Source: Bryobacter sp964387685
GTDB lineage: Bacteria; Acidobacteriota; Terriglobia; Bryobacterales; Bryobacteraceae
NCBI GenBank assembly: GCA_964387685.1
Contig: CAYLXK010000025.1
Coordinates: 1-64,000 of the forward strand
Direction of reading: 5' to 3'
Length of the DNA stretch: 64,000 nt
Both the position numbers and the translations under genes were made by a program. Positions 9,245 through 19,133 of this stretch are shown here, one piece after another (position 1 is the stretch's first letter; every line of letters begins with the position of its first letter). The notes beneath the pieces were generated by a model, which ran no database searches, had not been told where the DNA came from, and saw nothing but the letters and a program-made list of their open reading frames with translations.

Positions 9245-10813
9245 ATCGATATCCCGTTCAATTTCGTGCATGGCCTCATCGCCAATCTTCTGCTCGCGTC
9301 GCAGGCCAATCAGAGCCTCTCTCTCCACACGCGCTAACTCCCACCAGATCCGTTGCTCAGCCAAGGATTTGAATTCCTCCGGCACATCGAGTACGTCCGA
9401 ACCGGTTTCCTGTTCTAATCTCGCCTTCAGATCGGCCATACGGTCCTCGTAAAAGCCTTTGACCCGCTGGAATACCGCGCCCGTACAATCTCCTTCCTCC
9501 TCCATGCGGAGCAATGTTTCCAGCACCCGCTCGTTGAGGTGAATCTGCGCTTGCAGCACTTCCTCTTCGCTGCTCTTGTCTTCGGGCAGCTTCAAGAAAC
9601 GGATCAACGGGCGAAGCGTTAGGCCTTGAATTAACAGCGTTCCCAGAATCATGGCGAAACTGGCGAGCAGAACAAAGTTGCGGTAAGGGAAAGGCAGGCC
9701 ATTGGCCGTCTCAAGCGGCAGCGCCAGCGCGGCAGCCAGGCTCACCACGCCCCGCAAGCCTGTCCAACCCACCACCACAACCGCACCACGAGAAGGCTCG
9801 GTTTCCTTCTCACGTATCTTCCGGGAGAGTCTGCGCGGCAGGTAGCTTCCCACCAGGACCCAGAGCATGCGGACAGCCGCGATCCCCACCCACAGCACCG
9901 CGCACCACCAGAACAACTCGCCCATGGGATAACCTTCGAGCCCCTGGAGCACCCGCGGCAACTGCAGGCCGATCAGCAAGAAGATGAAGCTGTTAATCAA
10001 AAAGATGGCCATGGTCCAAACCGCCGTAGCTCGAATCCGAGAGTTGGCGCTGAATATCTCCGGCGCATGCCAGCCCAGGAGAAGTCCGCTAGCCACCGTC
10101 GCCAGCACGCCGCTGGCATGAACTTGTTCCGCGGCGAAATAGGCCAAGTAGCTGAGCAGAAACGTGGAAAGGATTTCCACCTCCGGATCCTTGAAGTAGC
10201 GATAAAGCTTGACGTAGGCCCAACCCAGCAATAGGCCGATCAAGGTGCCACCTACGGCGATCCATAGGAAAGTGAGAAGCGCCTCGCCGAAATGAAAGCT
10301 CCCCGTCGCCACCGCCACCACCGCGAAACGGTAGACCGTTAGACCCGCGGCGTCGTTGACCAGACTTTCCCCTTCGAGAATCTGGACGATCCGCTTCGGT
10401 AGGCGAAGACCCCGCGTAATGGAGGTTGCGGCTGCCGCATCGGGAGGGGAAACGATTGCGCCAAGCACCATTCCCGTCGCCCAAGTCATTCCCGGCACAA
10501 GCCAGACGCAGATTGCCGCTACGGTCACGCTCGTGGCCGCGACCAGCCCGAATGCCAGCAGAAAAATCGGCCGCTTCCACCGCATCATGTCCCGCCAACT
10601 GGTAAAAAAGGCCGCCTCGCTGAGGATCGGCGGCAGCAGGAGAAAAAATACTACATCCGGGTCCAGTTGCACCACTGGAACGCCGGGAATTTGCGACAAC
10701 GCCAGTCCGCCTACCACCAGCGCGATCGGGTAGGGCTGATCCCAGCGCTTGGCGGCCAGGGCAATCAAGAGCGCTGTGAGCAAGAGCCCTAATGTAGTCT
10801 CGACTCCGATCAT
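9209..10813 (-). CDS. Na+/H+ antiporter of the CPA1 (NhaP/NHE) family
   Basis: 534 residues. Twelve or so membrane segments occupy roughly residues 1-410, and a charged cytoplasmic tail (about 415-534) is rich in Glu, Arg and Lys. The family signatures VSPPDAAAATSI and EGESLVNDAAGL are present; the latter contains the Asn-Asp (ND) pair of electroneutral CPA1 exchangers. It exchanges cytoplasmic sodium or potassium for protons. It starts 90 bases from the divergent SBBP gene. Two small inverted repeats lie in that gap (CTAAAT/ATTTAG at 10832-10853 and GAAACC/GGTTTC at 10862-10877). Confidence 0.88.
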   Translation of the reverse strand: MIGVETTLGLLLTALLIALAAKRWDQPYPIALVVGGLALSQIPGVPVVQLDPDVVFFLLLPPILSEAAFFTSWRDMMRWKRPIFLLAFGLVAATSVTVAAICVWLVPGMTWATGMVLGAIVSPPDAAAATSITRGLRLPKRIVQILEGESLVNDAAGLTVYRFAVVAVATGSFHFGEALLTFLWIAVGGTLIGLLLGWAYVKLYRYFKDPEVEILSTFLLSYLAYFAAEQVHASGVLATVASGLLLGWHAPEIFSANSRIRATAVWTMAIFLINSFIFLLIGLQLPRVLQGLEGYPMGELFWWCAVLWVGIAAVRMLWVLVGSYLPRRLSRKIREKETEPSRGAVVVVGWTGLRGVVSLAAALALPLETANGLPFPYRNFVLLASFAMILGTLLIQGLTLRPLIRFLKLPEDKSSEEEVLQAQIHLNERVLETLLRMEEEGDCTGAVFQRVKGFYEDRMADLKARLEQETGSDVLDVPEEFKSLAEQRIWWELARVEREALIGLRREQKIGDEAMHEIERDIDLLESRITPQRA

Positions 10814-10903
10814 CGTTTCACTTGTGGCACTCTAAATAGTAGATTCAATTTAGGGTCTCGCGAAACCGCCTGGTTTCCGCACCCGTCCTGAACTTTTTCC
10901 AGC

Positions 10904-12397
10904 ATGCTCTCTATCCTTCGCCTTGCTTTCTTGTGCGCCCTCGGGCTTAGCCTTTTAACGGCGCAAACCCGCCCCGCCGCCGTTTCCTGGTCGCGCTATC
11001 TTCCCGCAGGCGGCTTTGATGTCGCTGTAGCCACCGCAGTTGATGCAGGTGGGGACATTTGGGTAGCCGGCCATTCCTACGGCAAATATGAGGCCTACGG
11101 CCCCAACGAGCCCTACCAGCTCCAGAATAAGGGTGCTTCGGACATCTTCCTTGCCCGTTTCCGCCCCTTCCCAGACGGTACGGCTCAAGTTCTGTTCTTC
11201 ACATGGATAGGTGGCGGCGGGATTGAGGAATTGGGTGACATGAAGCTGGATAACCTCGGCCGAGTGGTACTCACGGGCGTGACGCACTCCAACGACTTCC
11301 CGCTCGCGGGCAACGCCGCGCAGACGGCCTTTGGCGGAGATATCGATGTCTTCGTAGCCGTCGTCGATCCCAATGCGGGAGGTTCTGCGTCGCTGATCTA
11401 CTCGACCTACTATGGCGGCGCGGGGCGGGAATACGCCAAGGCCTTGGCGGTTAGTGGCACAGGGCGCGTAGCCCTCGGCGGCTACACCACTGCGGATGAT
11501 CTTCCCTTTGTCACCAATGGCGCGCAACCCAATCGCCGAGGCGGCACCGATATGTTCCTCCTGACCATCAACGATGTGGTCGGAGGCGGTTTCAGCTATG
11601 CGACGTACCTGGGCGGCGCCGGTACCGATACGCTGACCTCGATTGCCTGGGACCCCCAAGACCGCGTCTGGTTTACGGGCTCGGCCGGTTCAGAAGACTT
11701 CCCAGTCACTGAAGGCGCTTACAACACAGCGTCTTCCGGCTTTTTCGACGCCGTTCTCGTCGGCATCGACCCCAACGTCAGCGGACTGGCCGGCTATCTT
11801 TATGCCACTCTTCTCGGCGGCCAAGGCAATGACGAAGGCCGTTCCTTGCTCCGCCAAGCCGACGGTTCGTTCCTGATCTCCGGCCTGACATTTTCACTGG
11901 ACTTCCCCATCATCGGCGAGCCCTTGCAGAATGCCTTGGCGGGCAGCAGCGATCTCTTTATCACGCGTCTTGACCCTCGCCTGTCCGGTCAAGATCAAAT
12001 CCGGTACAGCACCTATTTCGGGGGCAGCGGCACAGACATTCCGTATTCGATGACCGCGATCGGCACCGGTTCTGTTGCCATCGCAGGCTACTCCATGTCC
12101 GGTCTGTTGCCCACCACCGATAATGCACTCCAGAGAACGCCCAAGTCCGGCTTTGCCGAAGGTATGGTCGCGGTCCTTTCGATTGACGCCCGGGGAGGCT
12201 TCGGCCGCTCCCTTGTGACCTACTTCGGCGGTTCTTCCACGGACGTAATCAACAGCGTATCTGTTGACCCCGTCAATCCCGGATCCTTGATCTTCGCCGG
12301 TTACACCACGTCGGCAGACCTAGCGACCACGGACGGGACCATACGCGAGAACCCCGCGCCAAGCCCCACGGCCTTCATAACGCGTATCAATCAATAG
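10904..12397 (+). CDS. SBBP-repeat beta-propeller protein, secreted
   Basis: 497 residues with an N-terminal signal peptide ending near LLTAQTRPA. The body consists of about seven repeats of the form YSTYYGGAGREYAKALAVSG, then GRVALGGYTTADDLP, which is the SBBP (seven-bladed beta-propeller) repeat that is very abundant in Acidobacteriota. The protein is probably exported; its binding partner is unknown. It is followed 36 bases later by the start of an HtrA-type protease and may be co-transcribed with it. Confidence 0.82.
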   Translation: MLSILRLAFLCALGLSLLTAQTRPAAVSWSRYLPAGGFDVAVATAVDAGGDIWVAGHSYGKYEAYGPNEPYQLQNKGASDIFLARFRPFPDGTAQVLFFTWIGGGGIEELGDMKLDNLGRVVLTGVTHSNDFPLAGNAAQTAFGGDIDVFVAVVDPNAGGSASLIYSTYYGGAGREYAKALAVSGTGRVALGGYTTADDLPFVTNGAQPNRRGGTDMFLLTINDVVGGGFSYATYLGGAGTDTLTSIAWDPQDRVWFTGSAGSEDFPVTEGAYNTASSGFFDAVLVGIDPNVSGLAGYLYATLLGGQGNDEGRSLLRQADGSFLISGLTFSLDFPIIGEPLQNALAGSSDLFITRLDPRLSGQDQIRYSTYFGGSGTDIPYSMTAIGTGSVAIAGYSMSGLLPTTDNALQRTPKSGFAEGMVAVLSIDARGGFGRSLVTYFGGSSTDVINSVSVDPVNPGSLIFAGYTTSADLATTDGTIRENPAPSPTAFITRINQ

Positions 12398-12433
12398 GGA
12401 ATCATGGCGGCCGGGCGGCGGATCTTATTCATC

Positions 12434-13804
12434 ATGAGGCTTACGATTGCCGCTTTCCTATTGGCTCTGCCCCTTTGCGCACAACCTTCCCTCCGTGCGC
12501 TTTCGAATCAATTCCAGACGCTTGTGGAGCGTACCAATCCGGCGGTGGTGCAGATTGTCGTTCGATCCTTAAGCGCGTCGGAAGAGGATTCTTCGCCACT
12601 CATCAAGAATGCCAAAGGTAATGGCTCTGGTGCGGTGATGTCCGCCGACGGGTACATTGTCACCAACGCCCATGTGGTGGCCAATGCGCGGCGCATTCAG
12701 GTATTGCTGCCACAAACGGCCGAGGAAACCCAACGGCAGAGCTCGGTACTGAAATCCATGGGAATGATAGTGAACGCGACCGTCGTGGGCCAAGACCGGG
12801 AAACGGATATCGCCGTGTTAAAGATCGCAGGGTCGGGGCTACCGCACTTACGCTTTGGCGATTCGGAGGCTTTACGGCAGGGGCAGCTAGTTTTCGCGTT
12901 TGGAAGTCCGTTGGGACTGGATAACTCGGTCACGATGGGTGTGGTGTCGGCGGTGGCCCGCCAGGTGCGTCCTGGCGACCCGATGATCTATATCCAGACC
13001 GATGCATCCATCAATCCTGGCAACTCAGGCGGGCCCTTGGTGGACCCGGATGGCAACGTGATCGGCATCAACACCTTTATCCTGACCCAATCCGGAGGCT
13101 CAGAAGGGATCGGCTTCGCGGCGCCATCCAACATTGTGAAGACCGTCTACGAACAGATTCGAGAACATGGACGCGTGCGGAGAGGGCAGATTGGTGTCCG
13201 AAGTGTCACCATTAGCCCGGCTCTATCCCACTCGCTTGGTTTAGCACGCGACACGGGAGTGCTTCTGGAAGACGTGGCCCCTTCGAGCGCGGCGTCCGCA
13301 GCCGGCCTAAAGGTGGGCGATATCGTAGTGTCGTTGAATGGAAAAGCGTTGGAGAACTCGCGGCAGTTTGGGGTGAACGTCTACCAGAATGCGGGCAAGA
13401 CTATCGAACTTGCGATTCTCCGTGAAGGCCAGATGCGTACAATCGCCGTGGCGGTGCTGGAGCGTCCGCAGGACCCAGACCGCCTGATCGCACACCTGAA
13501 GGGCGATGAAAGCCGAATCCGGAAACTCGGGATTCTGGCAATCGATCTTGACGAAAAAGTGATCCCGTTATACCCCTATTTGCGTGAGTATACGGGCGTG
13601 GTAGTAGCTGGGATTACGAGCGACCTCTCGGTTGAGGGCGATACGCTAGGCCCGGGAGATGTTGTACATGCTCTAAACAGAACACAGATACTGAACCTGG
13701 AGGGATTGAAGAAAGCCCTGCAAGACCTCAGGCATGGGGAAGTGGTGGCCTTGCAGGTGGAACGGGGCGGCATCCTAAGTTACGTACTGGTGGAGATCGA
13801 CTAG
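12434..13804 (+). CDS. HtrA/DegP-type serine protease with two PDZ domains
   Basis: 456 residues from ATG 12434, chosen because it gives a clean signal peptide (MRLTIAAFLLALPLCAQ); an in-frame ATG at 12404 would add ten charged residues. The trypsin-like domain has the triad histidine in TNAHVV, aspartate in DRETDIAVLKI and serine in INPGNSGGPLV. A PDZ domain follows (about residues 265-345, GVLLEDVAPSSAASAAGLKV). A second, more divergent one ends the protein (about 370-456). It is a periplasmic quality-control protease or chaperone. Confidence 0.92.
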   Translation: MRLTIAAFLLALPLCAQPSLRALSNQFQTLVERTNPAVVQIVVRSLSASEEDSSPLIKNAKGNGSGAVMSADGYIVTNAHVVANARRIQVLLPQTAEETQRQSSVLKSMGMIVNATVVGQDRETDIAVLKIAGSGLPHLRFGDSEALRQGQLVFAFGSPLGLDNSVTMGVVSAVARQVRPGDPMIYIQTDASINPGNSGGPLVDPDGNVIGINTFILTQSGGSEGIGFAAPSNIVKTVYEQIREHGRVRRGQIGVRSVTISPALSHSLGLARDTGVLLEDVAPSSAASAAGLKVGDIVVSLNGKALENSRQFGVNVYQNAGKTIELAILREGQMRTIAVAVLERPQDPDRLIAHLKGDESRIRKLGILAIDLDEKVIPLYPYLREYTGVVVAGITSDLSVEGDTLGPGDVVHALNRTQILNLEGLKKALQDLRHGEVVALQVERGGILSYVLVEID

Positions 13805-13817
13805 GAGCGGGGTCGGA

Positions 13818-15326
13818 TCAGCTATATGCGGCCATGAGCGCGGCCGCGAACATGGCCAGCACCGTCACTAGGCACGCACGGTCCCTGGTGGCAAAGACGA
13901 TCGGATCGGCGTCGAGGTAGCCTCTATGGGCCAACACCAACATGCGATTCAAAAAGTAGAGGAGCGCCGGGCAGATAGCCCAGAGGTATTGTGGGTGGCG
14001 GTATAGCCTCTGCACGTCGTCGCTTTGGATGTAAAGAGCAATTACGAGAACGGCGACGAAGGTGCTACCGGCGGCTTGTGCGGAGATGATGGGCAAGTCG
14101 CCGACATAATAGCCGCGTCTGCTGATGGCCTTCGACTCCTGATTAGCGAAAGTTGCGAGCTCGGTAACGCGTTTGATCAGCGCCAGTGCGGTGAAGACAA
14201 AAACCGAGAAGGCGAGCGCCCAGATGGAGATCTGAATTCCTGTCGCTGCACCCCCGAACAGCAGCCTGACCGTATAGAACATGGAAAGACAAATTACGTC
14301 CGCCATAAGGTAGGTTTTTAGCCGGAAAGAGTAAAGCATCGTGGTGAGCGCGTAGGCCGCCAGGAGCCAGCGGGACAAAGGATTGAGCTGGGCGGCCAAG
14401 AGGACGGCAATCAGTGCGGAGAACACAACAAGCGCGCCGCCGCGAGCGATGCTGAGGTCGCCAGAAGCAAAAGGGCGCTTGCGTTTGGTGGGATGACGGC
14501 GGTCGGCTTCGATATCCAGCATGTCGTTCAAGAGGTAGAGGGTTGAGGCCGTGAACGAGAAAGCGAAAAAGGCTATGGCTCCCTGGGCGAGGGCGATGGG
14601 GTCAGTGAATCGATGAGCCATTACAATCGGCAGAAGCACGAGCACGTTCTTAATCCACTGGTGAACCCGAAGTGCGCGGACTACTGTCTTAAAGGGCCGG
14701 GAATTGCTGGGAATCTCAAACAATACGGGTGTACCGGACGCCGCCACCGTGCGCCGGACGGCAGCGGACACATTCACCAGAATCGCGCCGGCAGAAGCGC
14801 GCCAAAGGGGAAGGTCGACCTTCGAGTCTCCCGCGTAGAGGAATTGGCGTTCGCCCAGCTTGGCCCGCAGGGCCTCCAGCTTCGAAGTTCCCGTGTTGTT
14901 CCGGTCTGACGGACTCCCTTGCACGGAAGAGAAGAGGCCTAGATGCTCGCTGACGGCTTTTGCAATTGCGTCGGTTGCGCCGGATGCGAGAATGAGCTCG
15001 CGTCCGCGATCCCGCTCTGCCCTTAAGACCTGGACGAGGCCTGGGCGATAGGGTAAATTTTCGACGGGAAGTAGAGCTTCCCGGCTGACAGCGGCCTTGA
15101 AGGCAGCCTTGCCAGCAAAGATGGCGAAGAAAAGCGGGAAAAGGGACCAAGGTCTGGTTTTGGCGACCGTTAGGAGGCCTTCCCACAAGGTGTCGGAAGC
15201 GATCAGCGTACCGTCGAGATCAACCACCAAGGGTATGTTGAGATCGACTGCGTTGAACGCGGCGTCGACGGATGTGCCATCTGTGGGGCGATTCGCCGCC
15301 GAAGCTTGGTTGATCGAGGCATGCAT
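13818..15326 (-). CDS. HAD phosphatase-like / UbiA prenyltransferase fusion
   Basis: 502 residues in two domains. Residues 30-210 form a HAD domain (PLVVDLDGTLIASDTLW with the nucleophile aspartates, ASGATDAIA, and YAGDSKVDLPLW). Residues 215-502 form a UbiA-type membrane prenyltransferase with the metal-binding NDMLDIEADRRHPTKRKRP motif and many helices. Relatives of this fusion include decaprenyl-phosphate phosphoribosyltransferase-like proteins, in which the phosphatase domain may act on the phosphorylated product. The substrate is unknown here. It stands alone between htrA and lpxC. Confidence 0.85.
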   Translation of the reverse strand: MHASINQASAANRPTDGTSVDAAFNAVDLNIPLVVDLDGTLIASDTLWEGLLTVAKTRPWSLFPLFFAIFAGKAAFKAAVSREALLPVENLPYRPGLVQVLRAERDRGRELILASGATDAIAKAVSEHLGLFSSVQGSPSDRNNTGTSKLEALRAKLGERQFLYAGDSKVDLPLWRASAGAILVNVSAAVRRTVAASGTPVLFEIPSNSRPFKTVVRALRVHQWIKNVLVLLPIVMAHRFTDPIALAQGAIAFFAFSFTASTLYLLNDMLDIEADRRHPTKRKRPFASGDLSIARGGALVVFSALIAVLLAAQLNPLSRWLLAAYALTTMLYSFRLKTYLMADVICLSMFYTVRLLFGGAATGIQISIWALAFSVFVFTALALIKRVTELATFANQESKAISRRGYYVGDLPIISAQAAGSTFVAVLVIALYIQSDDVQRLYRHPQYLWAICPALLYFLNRMLVLAHRGYLDADPIVFATRDRACLVTVLAMFAAALMAAYS

Positions 15327-15529
15327 TGAAGTTTAGTCTCTATTCTCCGGGCACACGGATTTCAGGGTGCTTCTAGCGGTGAACTGTTCTGCATACGCGC
15401 CTCCGCCAATAGGATCAGCGCTAACGAGGCAAGGTCACCTTGACAGTGTATGCCGGATTTGCGAATTTCTAGTAGTCAGATTGGCCTAGAACTAACTATG
15501 GGAGAGGCATCTAAGGCTGTGGGGTGTAA

Positions 15530-16459
15530 TCAACCCTGGACAAGCGGGGAGGCGGTGGGAAGAAGCTCTGTCGTCGCGGCCGTCGAATCGCCGATCCCTA
15601 CCACCTCATAAAGCGATTCGTCGCTAACGATTTTTGCAACCAGTGCCACATGCATGGCATGTCCCGCCCGTTCCGCAATGACATGGCCCAACATAGGTCG
15701 CCCAATTAAGGCTAAATCCCCAATTAGATCCAGCACCTTATGACGGACGGGTTCATTGGGGAATCGAAGGCCTTCCGGATTTAAGACTCCGGCGGCCGTG
15801 AAGCAGACTGCATTCTCCAAACTGGCACCGCGGATCAAACCCATGTTGCGCAACTGGTCCAGTTCGTGCTCAAAGCCAAAGGTGCGGGCAGCTGCGATTT
15901 CGGAGGCATACCTTTCTGGCGTCAACTGGAAGTTGAACTTTTGGCGTCCAACCAAGGGGTGCTCAAAATATACGTCGCAATCGAACTCGAAACGGTCGGA
16001 TGGAAGAATAGAAATGCGCTTTCCGTTGCCCTCAATGGACACCTCGCGCTTGATTCGCAGGTACTTTTTTTGCCGCTTTTGGACCCGAATGCCGGCCTGG
16101 GTAAGCAATTGGACCCAAGGCAGACTGGAGCCATCGAGAATGGGGACCTCGAGGTTATCGATCTCGATAAACGCGTTGGAGACGCCCAGGCTGTACAGCG
16201 CACTGAGCAGGTGCTCGGTAGTGGAGATCAAAACGCCTTGGCGCATCAGGCTGGTGGCATAGCTAACCCGTGCGACGTAACGAAAACTGGCGTGAATTTC
16301 GAAAAACTTCTGATCGGGGCCCTTAAGATCTGTGCGTAGAAAGACGATGCCGGTCCCGGCCGGGGCAGGCAATATACGAACGCTAACGGGCACGCCGTGG
16401 TGCAGGCCAACTCCGGAAATGCTGACCGGGCTCTGAATGGTCGTTTCAAATGGCACCAA
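15530..16459 (-). CDS. lpxC: UDP-3-O-acyl-N-acetylglucosamine deacetylase
   Basis: 309 residues, the usual LpxC length. This zinc deacetylase is the committed step of lipid A synthesis, so the organism makes lipopolysaccharide. Zinc ligands and catalytic residues are visible: TTEHLLSALYSLGV (first zinc histidine), the HKVLDLIGDLALIGRP block (second His and Asp ligands) and the C-terminal ERAGHAMHVALV histidine. The SGVGLHHGVPVSVRI start is typical. It has no lpx neighbours in this window. Confidence 0.95.
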   Translation of the reverse strand: MVPFETTIQSPVSISGVGLHHGVPVSVRILPAPAGTGIVFLRTDLKGPDQKFFEIHASFRYVARVSYATSLMRQGVLISTTEHLLSALYSLGVSNAFIEIDNLEVPILDGSSLPWVQLLTQAGIRVQKRQKKYLRIKREVSIEGNGKRISILPSDRFEFDCDVYFEHPLVGRQKFNFQLTPERYASEIAAARTFGFEHELDQLRNMGLIRGASLENAVCFTAAGVLNPEGLRFPNEPVRHKVLDLIGDLALIGRPMLGHVIAERAGHAMHVALVAKIVSDESLYEVVGIGDSTAATTELLPTASPLVQG

Positions 16460-16651
16460 TAGCCTCCAAGGCGGAAGTGTACTGCTGCACCGCGTTTAAC
16501 AACTCACTACAGTAGCATTGCTATGGAAATCTGTAAATCGTTGATTTGTAAATGTTTGTGCACGCAAAAGCGTGTCTAAATTACAACAGACCCGCTGCCA
16601 AATCGTGTCTAGCCTGCATCAAAGTTCCCGGATAAGATAGGAAAACGCTCC

Positions 16652-19123
16652 ATGTCGCCCCCCCGCCTTTTCTTGATCGATTCGTTTGGTTTTATATTTC
16701 GTGCCTACCATGCTCGCGCGCGATCTTCGGCACCGCCGATGCGGACTTCGCGAGGGAATTCGACAGAGGCCGTTTACATATTCCACAACATGCTGAAGCG
16801 ATTGCTGGGGCAATATAAGCCGGAGTACATTGCGGCCATTTATGAGTCGTTGGGGCCTACTTTTCGGGACCAGGAATTTGCCGAATATAAGGCGAATCGG
16901 ACGGAGACTCCAGCAGACCTATTGGACCAGATCCCACTATGCCGGCGATGCCTGGAGGCATTGAACATTCCGGTTCTGGAGGCACAGGGCTATGAAGCGG
17001 ACGATTTGATTGGGACGCTGGCCCGCCGAGGTGTGGAGGCAGGGGTAGAGGTAGTGATTGTATCCAGCGACAAGGACATGCTGCAACTGGTGAACGAGCA
17101 TGTGGTGATGCTGAATCCAATGAAGGATGACGCCATTTTCGATATGGCCAAGACCGAGGAATTCATGGGGGTTCCGCCGAGGCAGGTAGCAGACTTGCTG
17201 GCAATCAAAGGAGACTCAGTTGACAACATCCCGGGGGCGCCCGGAATTGGGGACAAGGGCGCGATTGAACTATTGAAGCGCTTCGGAAGCGTCGAAGCGG
17301 CTTTGGACAGGGCAGGGGAGGTAGAGAAAAAGAAGCAACGGGAAAGCCTGGAGACATTCCGCGAGCAGATTCTGCTTTCCAAGCGTTTGGCGACGATCCA
17401 TTGCGACGTGCCGCTCGACTGGGCACTGGATTCAGTAGCGGCGCGCGTGCCCAAGGTGGAGGATCTGCGCGCGTTTTACCAGGAGATGGAGTTCTTTAGC
17501 TTTCTGAAGCAATTGGAACCGGCCGCGACGACTTCGGAATTGCCGCTGTTAGAGGCGGCGGAGTGGGCCAAAGCGCTAATTGGGGCTTATGCCCTTTACG
17601 AAGAGGCGGATGCCGTGGGGCTGGCGGCCGAACATGGGGTGGCACAGGTCGCCCTGGGGTCCGAGCTGCCTTCGGGCGGCAAGATCGTGTACGACGCAAA
17701 GAAGCACGCGGTGGAGCCGCTGGAAAGCGATGTGATGCTGCTGGGCTTCCTGCACGACGCCGACCCCAGCGCTGTGTCCCTAGAGACGCTTTCGGAACGG
17801 CATCTGCAGTCCCGCCCCGCAGCCAGCGCGGCGCAGAAAGCGGTCGCGGTCTACCGGCTGCACACGGCTCTGAAAGAAAAGCTGGAGGCGCGGAAGCTGT
17901 GGCCAGTTTGGGAGACGATCGACAAGCCGCTGATCAAGATCTTGCGTGAGATGGAGCAGACCGGAATCCGCATCGATCGCGCGGTGCTGGCGGCGATGAG
18001 CCAGGATTTTGAGGGGCAGTTGCAGGCGCTAACGGATGAGATCTTTCAACTGGCGGGACATCCGTTTAACATCAATTCACCCCAGCAATTAGGGGTAGTG
18101 CTATTTGAAGAGCTTCGTCTTCCGGCAATGGGCAAGACCGGGAAGACGAAGTCTTACTCGACCGCCGCCGACGTACTCGAGTTCTTGGCGGCTGAGCATC
18201 CGATCGCACAGAAGGTGTTGGACTTCCGGCAGTTGGCCAAGCTGAAGGGTACCTACATCGATGCGCTACCCCAACTGGCGGATCCGGAGAGCCACCGAAT
18301 CCATACGACTTTTCACCAGACGGGAGCGGCAACTGGCAGGCTTTCCTCGTCGGACCCCAATCTGCAAAACATCCCTATCCGCACGGCGCAAGGACGGGCG
18401 ATTCGGGCGGCCTTCGTGCCGGAACCAGGCTGGACTCTGATAGCCGCAGATTACTCCCAGATTGAATTGCGATTGCTGGCGCACATGTCGAACGACCGCT
18501 TGCTGGTGGAGGCATTTCGCAATAACGAAGATATTCACACGCGCACCGCGAGCGAGGTGTTTGGGGTGGCGCCGCTGATGATCAGTCCCGAGCAGCGCCG
18601 GAATGCGAAAGCCGTAAATTTTGGCATCGTGTATGGGCAGACGCCGTTTGGGCTGGCCGCGCAGTTGGGGATTGCCAAGGGCGAAGCGGAGTTTTACATA
18701 AAGACGTTCTTTGAACGATACGCCGGCGTGAAGAGTTTCATCGACAAGACCATCGCCGAATGCCGTAGGACGGGGATGTCTCGAACGCTGCACGGAAGGG
18801 AGCGTCCGATTCCCGACATCAACTCGAAGAACCCCAACGCTCGCGGATTTGCCGAGAGAACGGCGGTGAACACGCCTTTGCAGGGAACGGCCGCGGATCT
18901 GATTAAGCTGGCGATGATTCGAATTGCCGCGCGGCTCAAAGAGGAAAGTTTCATGGGGCGAATGCTATTGCAGGTGCACGACGAACTGGTGCTGGAAGCT
19001 CCCCCGCAGGAAGTGGAAGCAATGCGACGTTTAGTGAAACGGGAGATGGAGGGCATTGCGCAGTTGGCGGTACCGCTGCTGGTGGAGACGGGGGCAGGGC
19101 CAAACTGGCGCGATGCCAAATAG
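16652..19123 (+). CDS. polA: DNA polymerase I (5' nuclease and polymerase; proofreading domain degenerate)
   Basis: 823 residues, close to Taq (832) and shorter than E. coli (928). The 5' nuclease domain (1-285) has LIDSFGFIFRAYH, GYEADDLIG, SSDKDMLQL and GDSVDNIPG. The usual FDxxGxTFR aspartate is replaced by Glu (YESLGPTFR, residue 65). The middle domain (about 290-420) lacks the DxE exonuclease motif, so proofreading is probably absent. Polymerase motif A (DYSQIELRLLAHM), motif B (RRNAKAVNFGIVYGQTPFG) and motif C (LQVHDELVLEAP) are intact. It acts in repair and Okazaki fragment maturation. Confidence 0.96.
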   Translation: MSPPRLFLIDSFGFIFRAYHARARSSAPPMRTSRGNSTEAVYIFHNMLKRLLGQYKPEYIAAIYESLGPTFRDQEFAEYKANRTETPADLLDQIPLCRRCLEALNIPVLEAQGYEADDLIGTLARRGVEAGVEVVIVSSDKDMLQLVNEHVVMLNPMKDDAIFDMAKTEEFMGVPPRQVADLLAIKGDSVDNIPGAPGIGDKGAIELLKRFGSVEAALDRAGEVEKKKQRESLETFREQILLSKRLATIHCDVPLDWALDSVAARVPKVEDLRAFYQEMEFFSFLKQLEPAATTSELPLLEAAEWAKALIGAYALYEEADAVGLAAEHGVAQVALGSELPSGGKIVYDAKKHAVEPLESDVMLLGFLHDADPSAVSLETLSERHLQSRPAASAAQKAVAVYRLHTALKEKLEARKLWPVWETIDKPLIKILREMEQTGIRIDRAVLAAMSQDFEGQLQALTDEIFQLAGHPFNINSPQQLGVVLFEELRLPAMGKTGKTKSYSTAADVLEFLAAEHPIAQKVLDFRQLAKLKGTYIDALPQLADPESHRIHTTFHQTGAATGRLSSSDPNLQNIPIRTAQGRAIRAAFVPEPGWTLIAADYSQIELRLLAHMSNDRLLVEAFRNNEDIHTRTASEVFGVAPLMISPEQRRNAKAVNFGIVYGQTPFGLAAQLGIAKGEAEFYIKTFFERYAGVKSFIDKTIAECRRTGMSRTLHGRERPIPDINSKNPNARGFAERTAVNTPLQGTAADLIKLAMIRIAARLKEESFMGRMLLQVHDELVLEAPPQEVEAMRRLVKREMEGIAQLAVPLLVETGAGPNWRDAK

Positions 19124-19133
19124 CGGAGAGGCC

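Noticed and set aside
12404..12433. Upstream in-frame ATG of the HtrA gene
   Set aside because: It would put charged residues before the signal peptide; ATG 12434 gives a proper signal sequence.
16561..16574. CACGC-AAAA-GCGTG hairpin upstream of polA
   Set aside because: It is a short stem without a clear T-run and without a gene ending just before it; too weak to call a terminator or regulator.
19113..19133. ATG 19113 as start of the HTTM gene
   Set aside because: It overlaps the polA end and lacks a suitable RBS, while ATG 19134 has GGAG five bases upstream.
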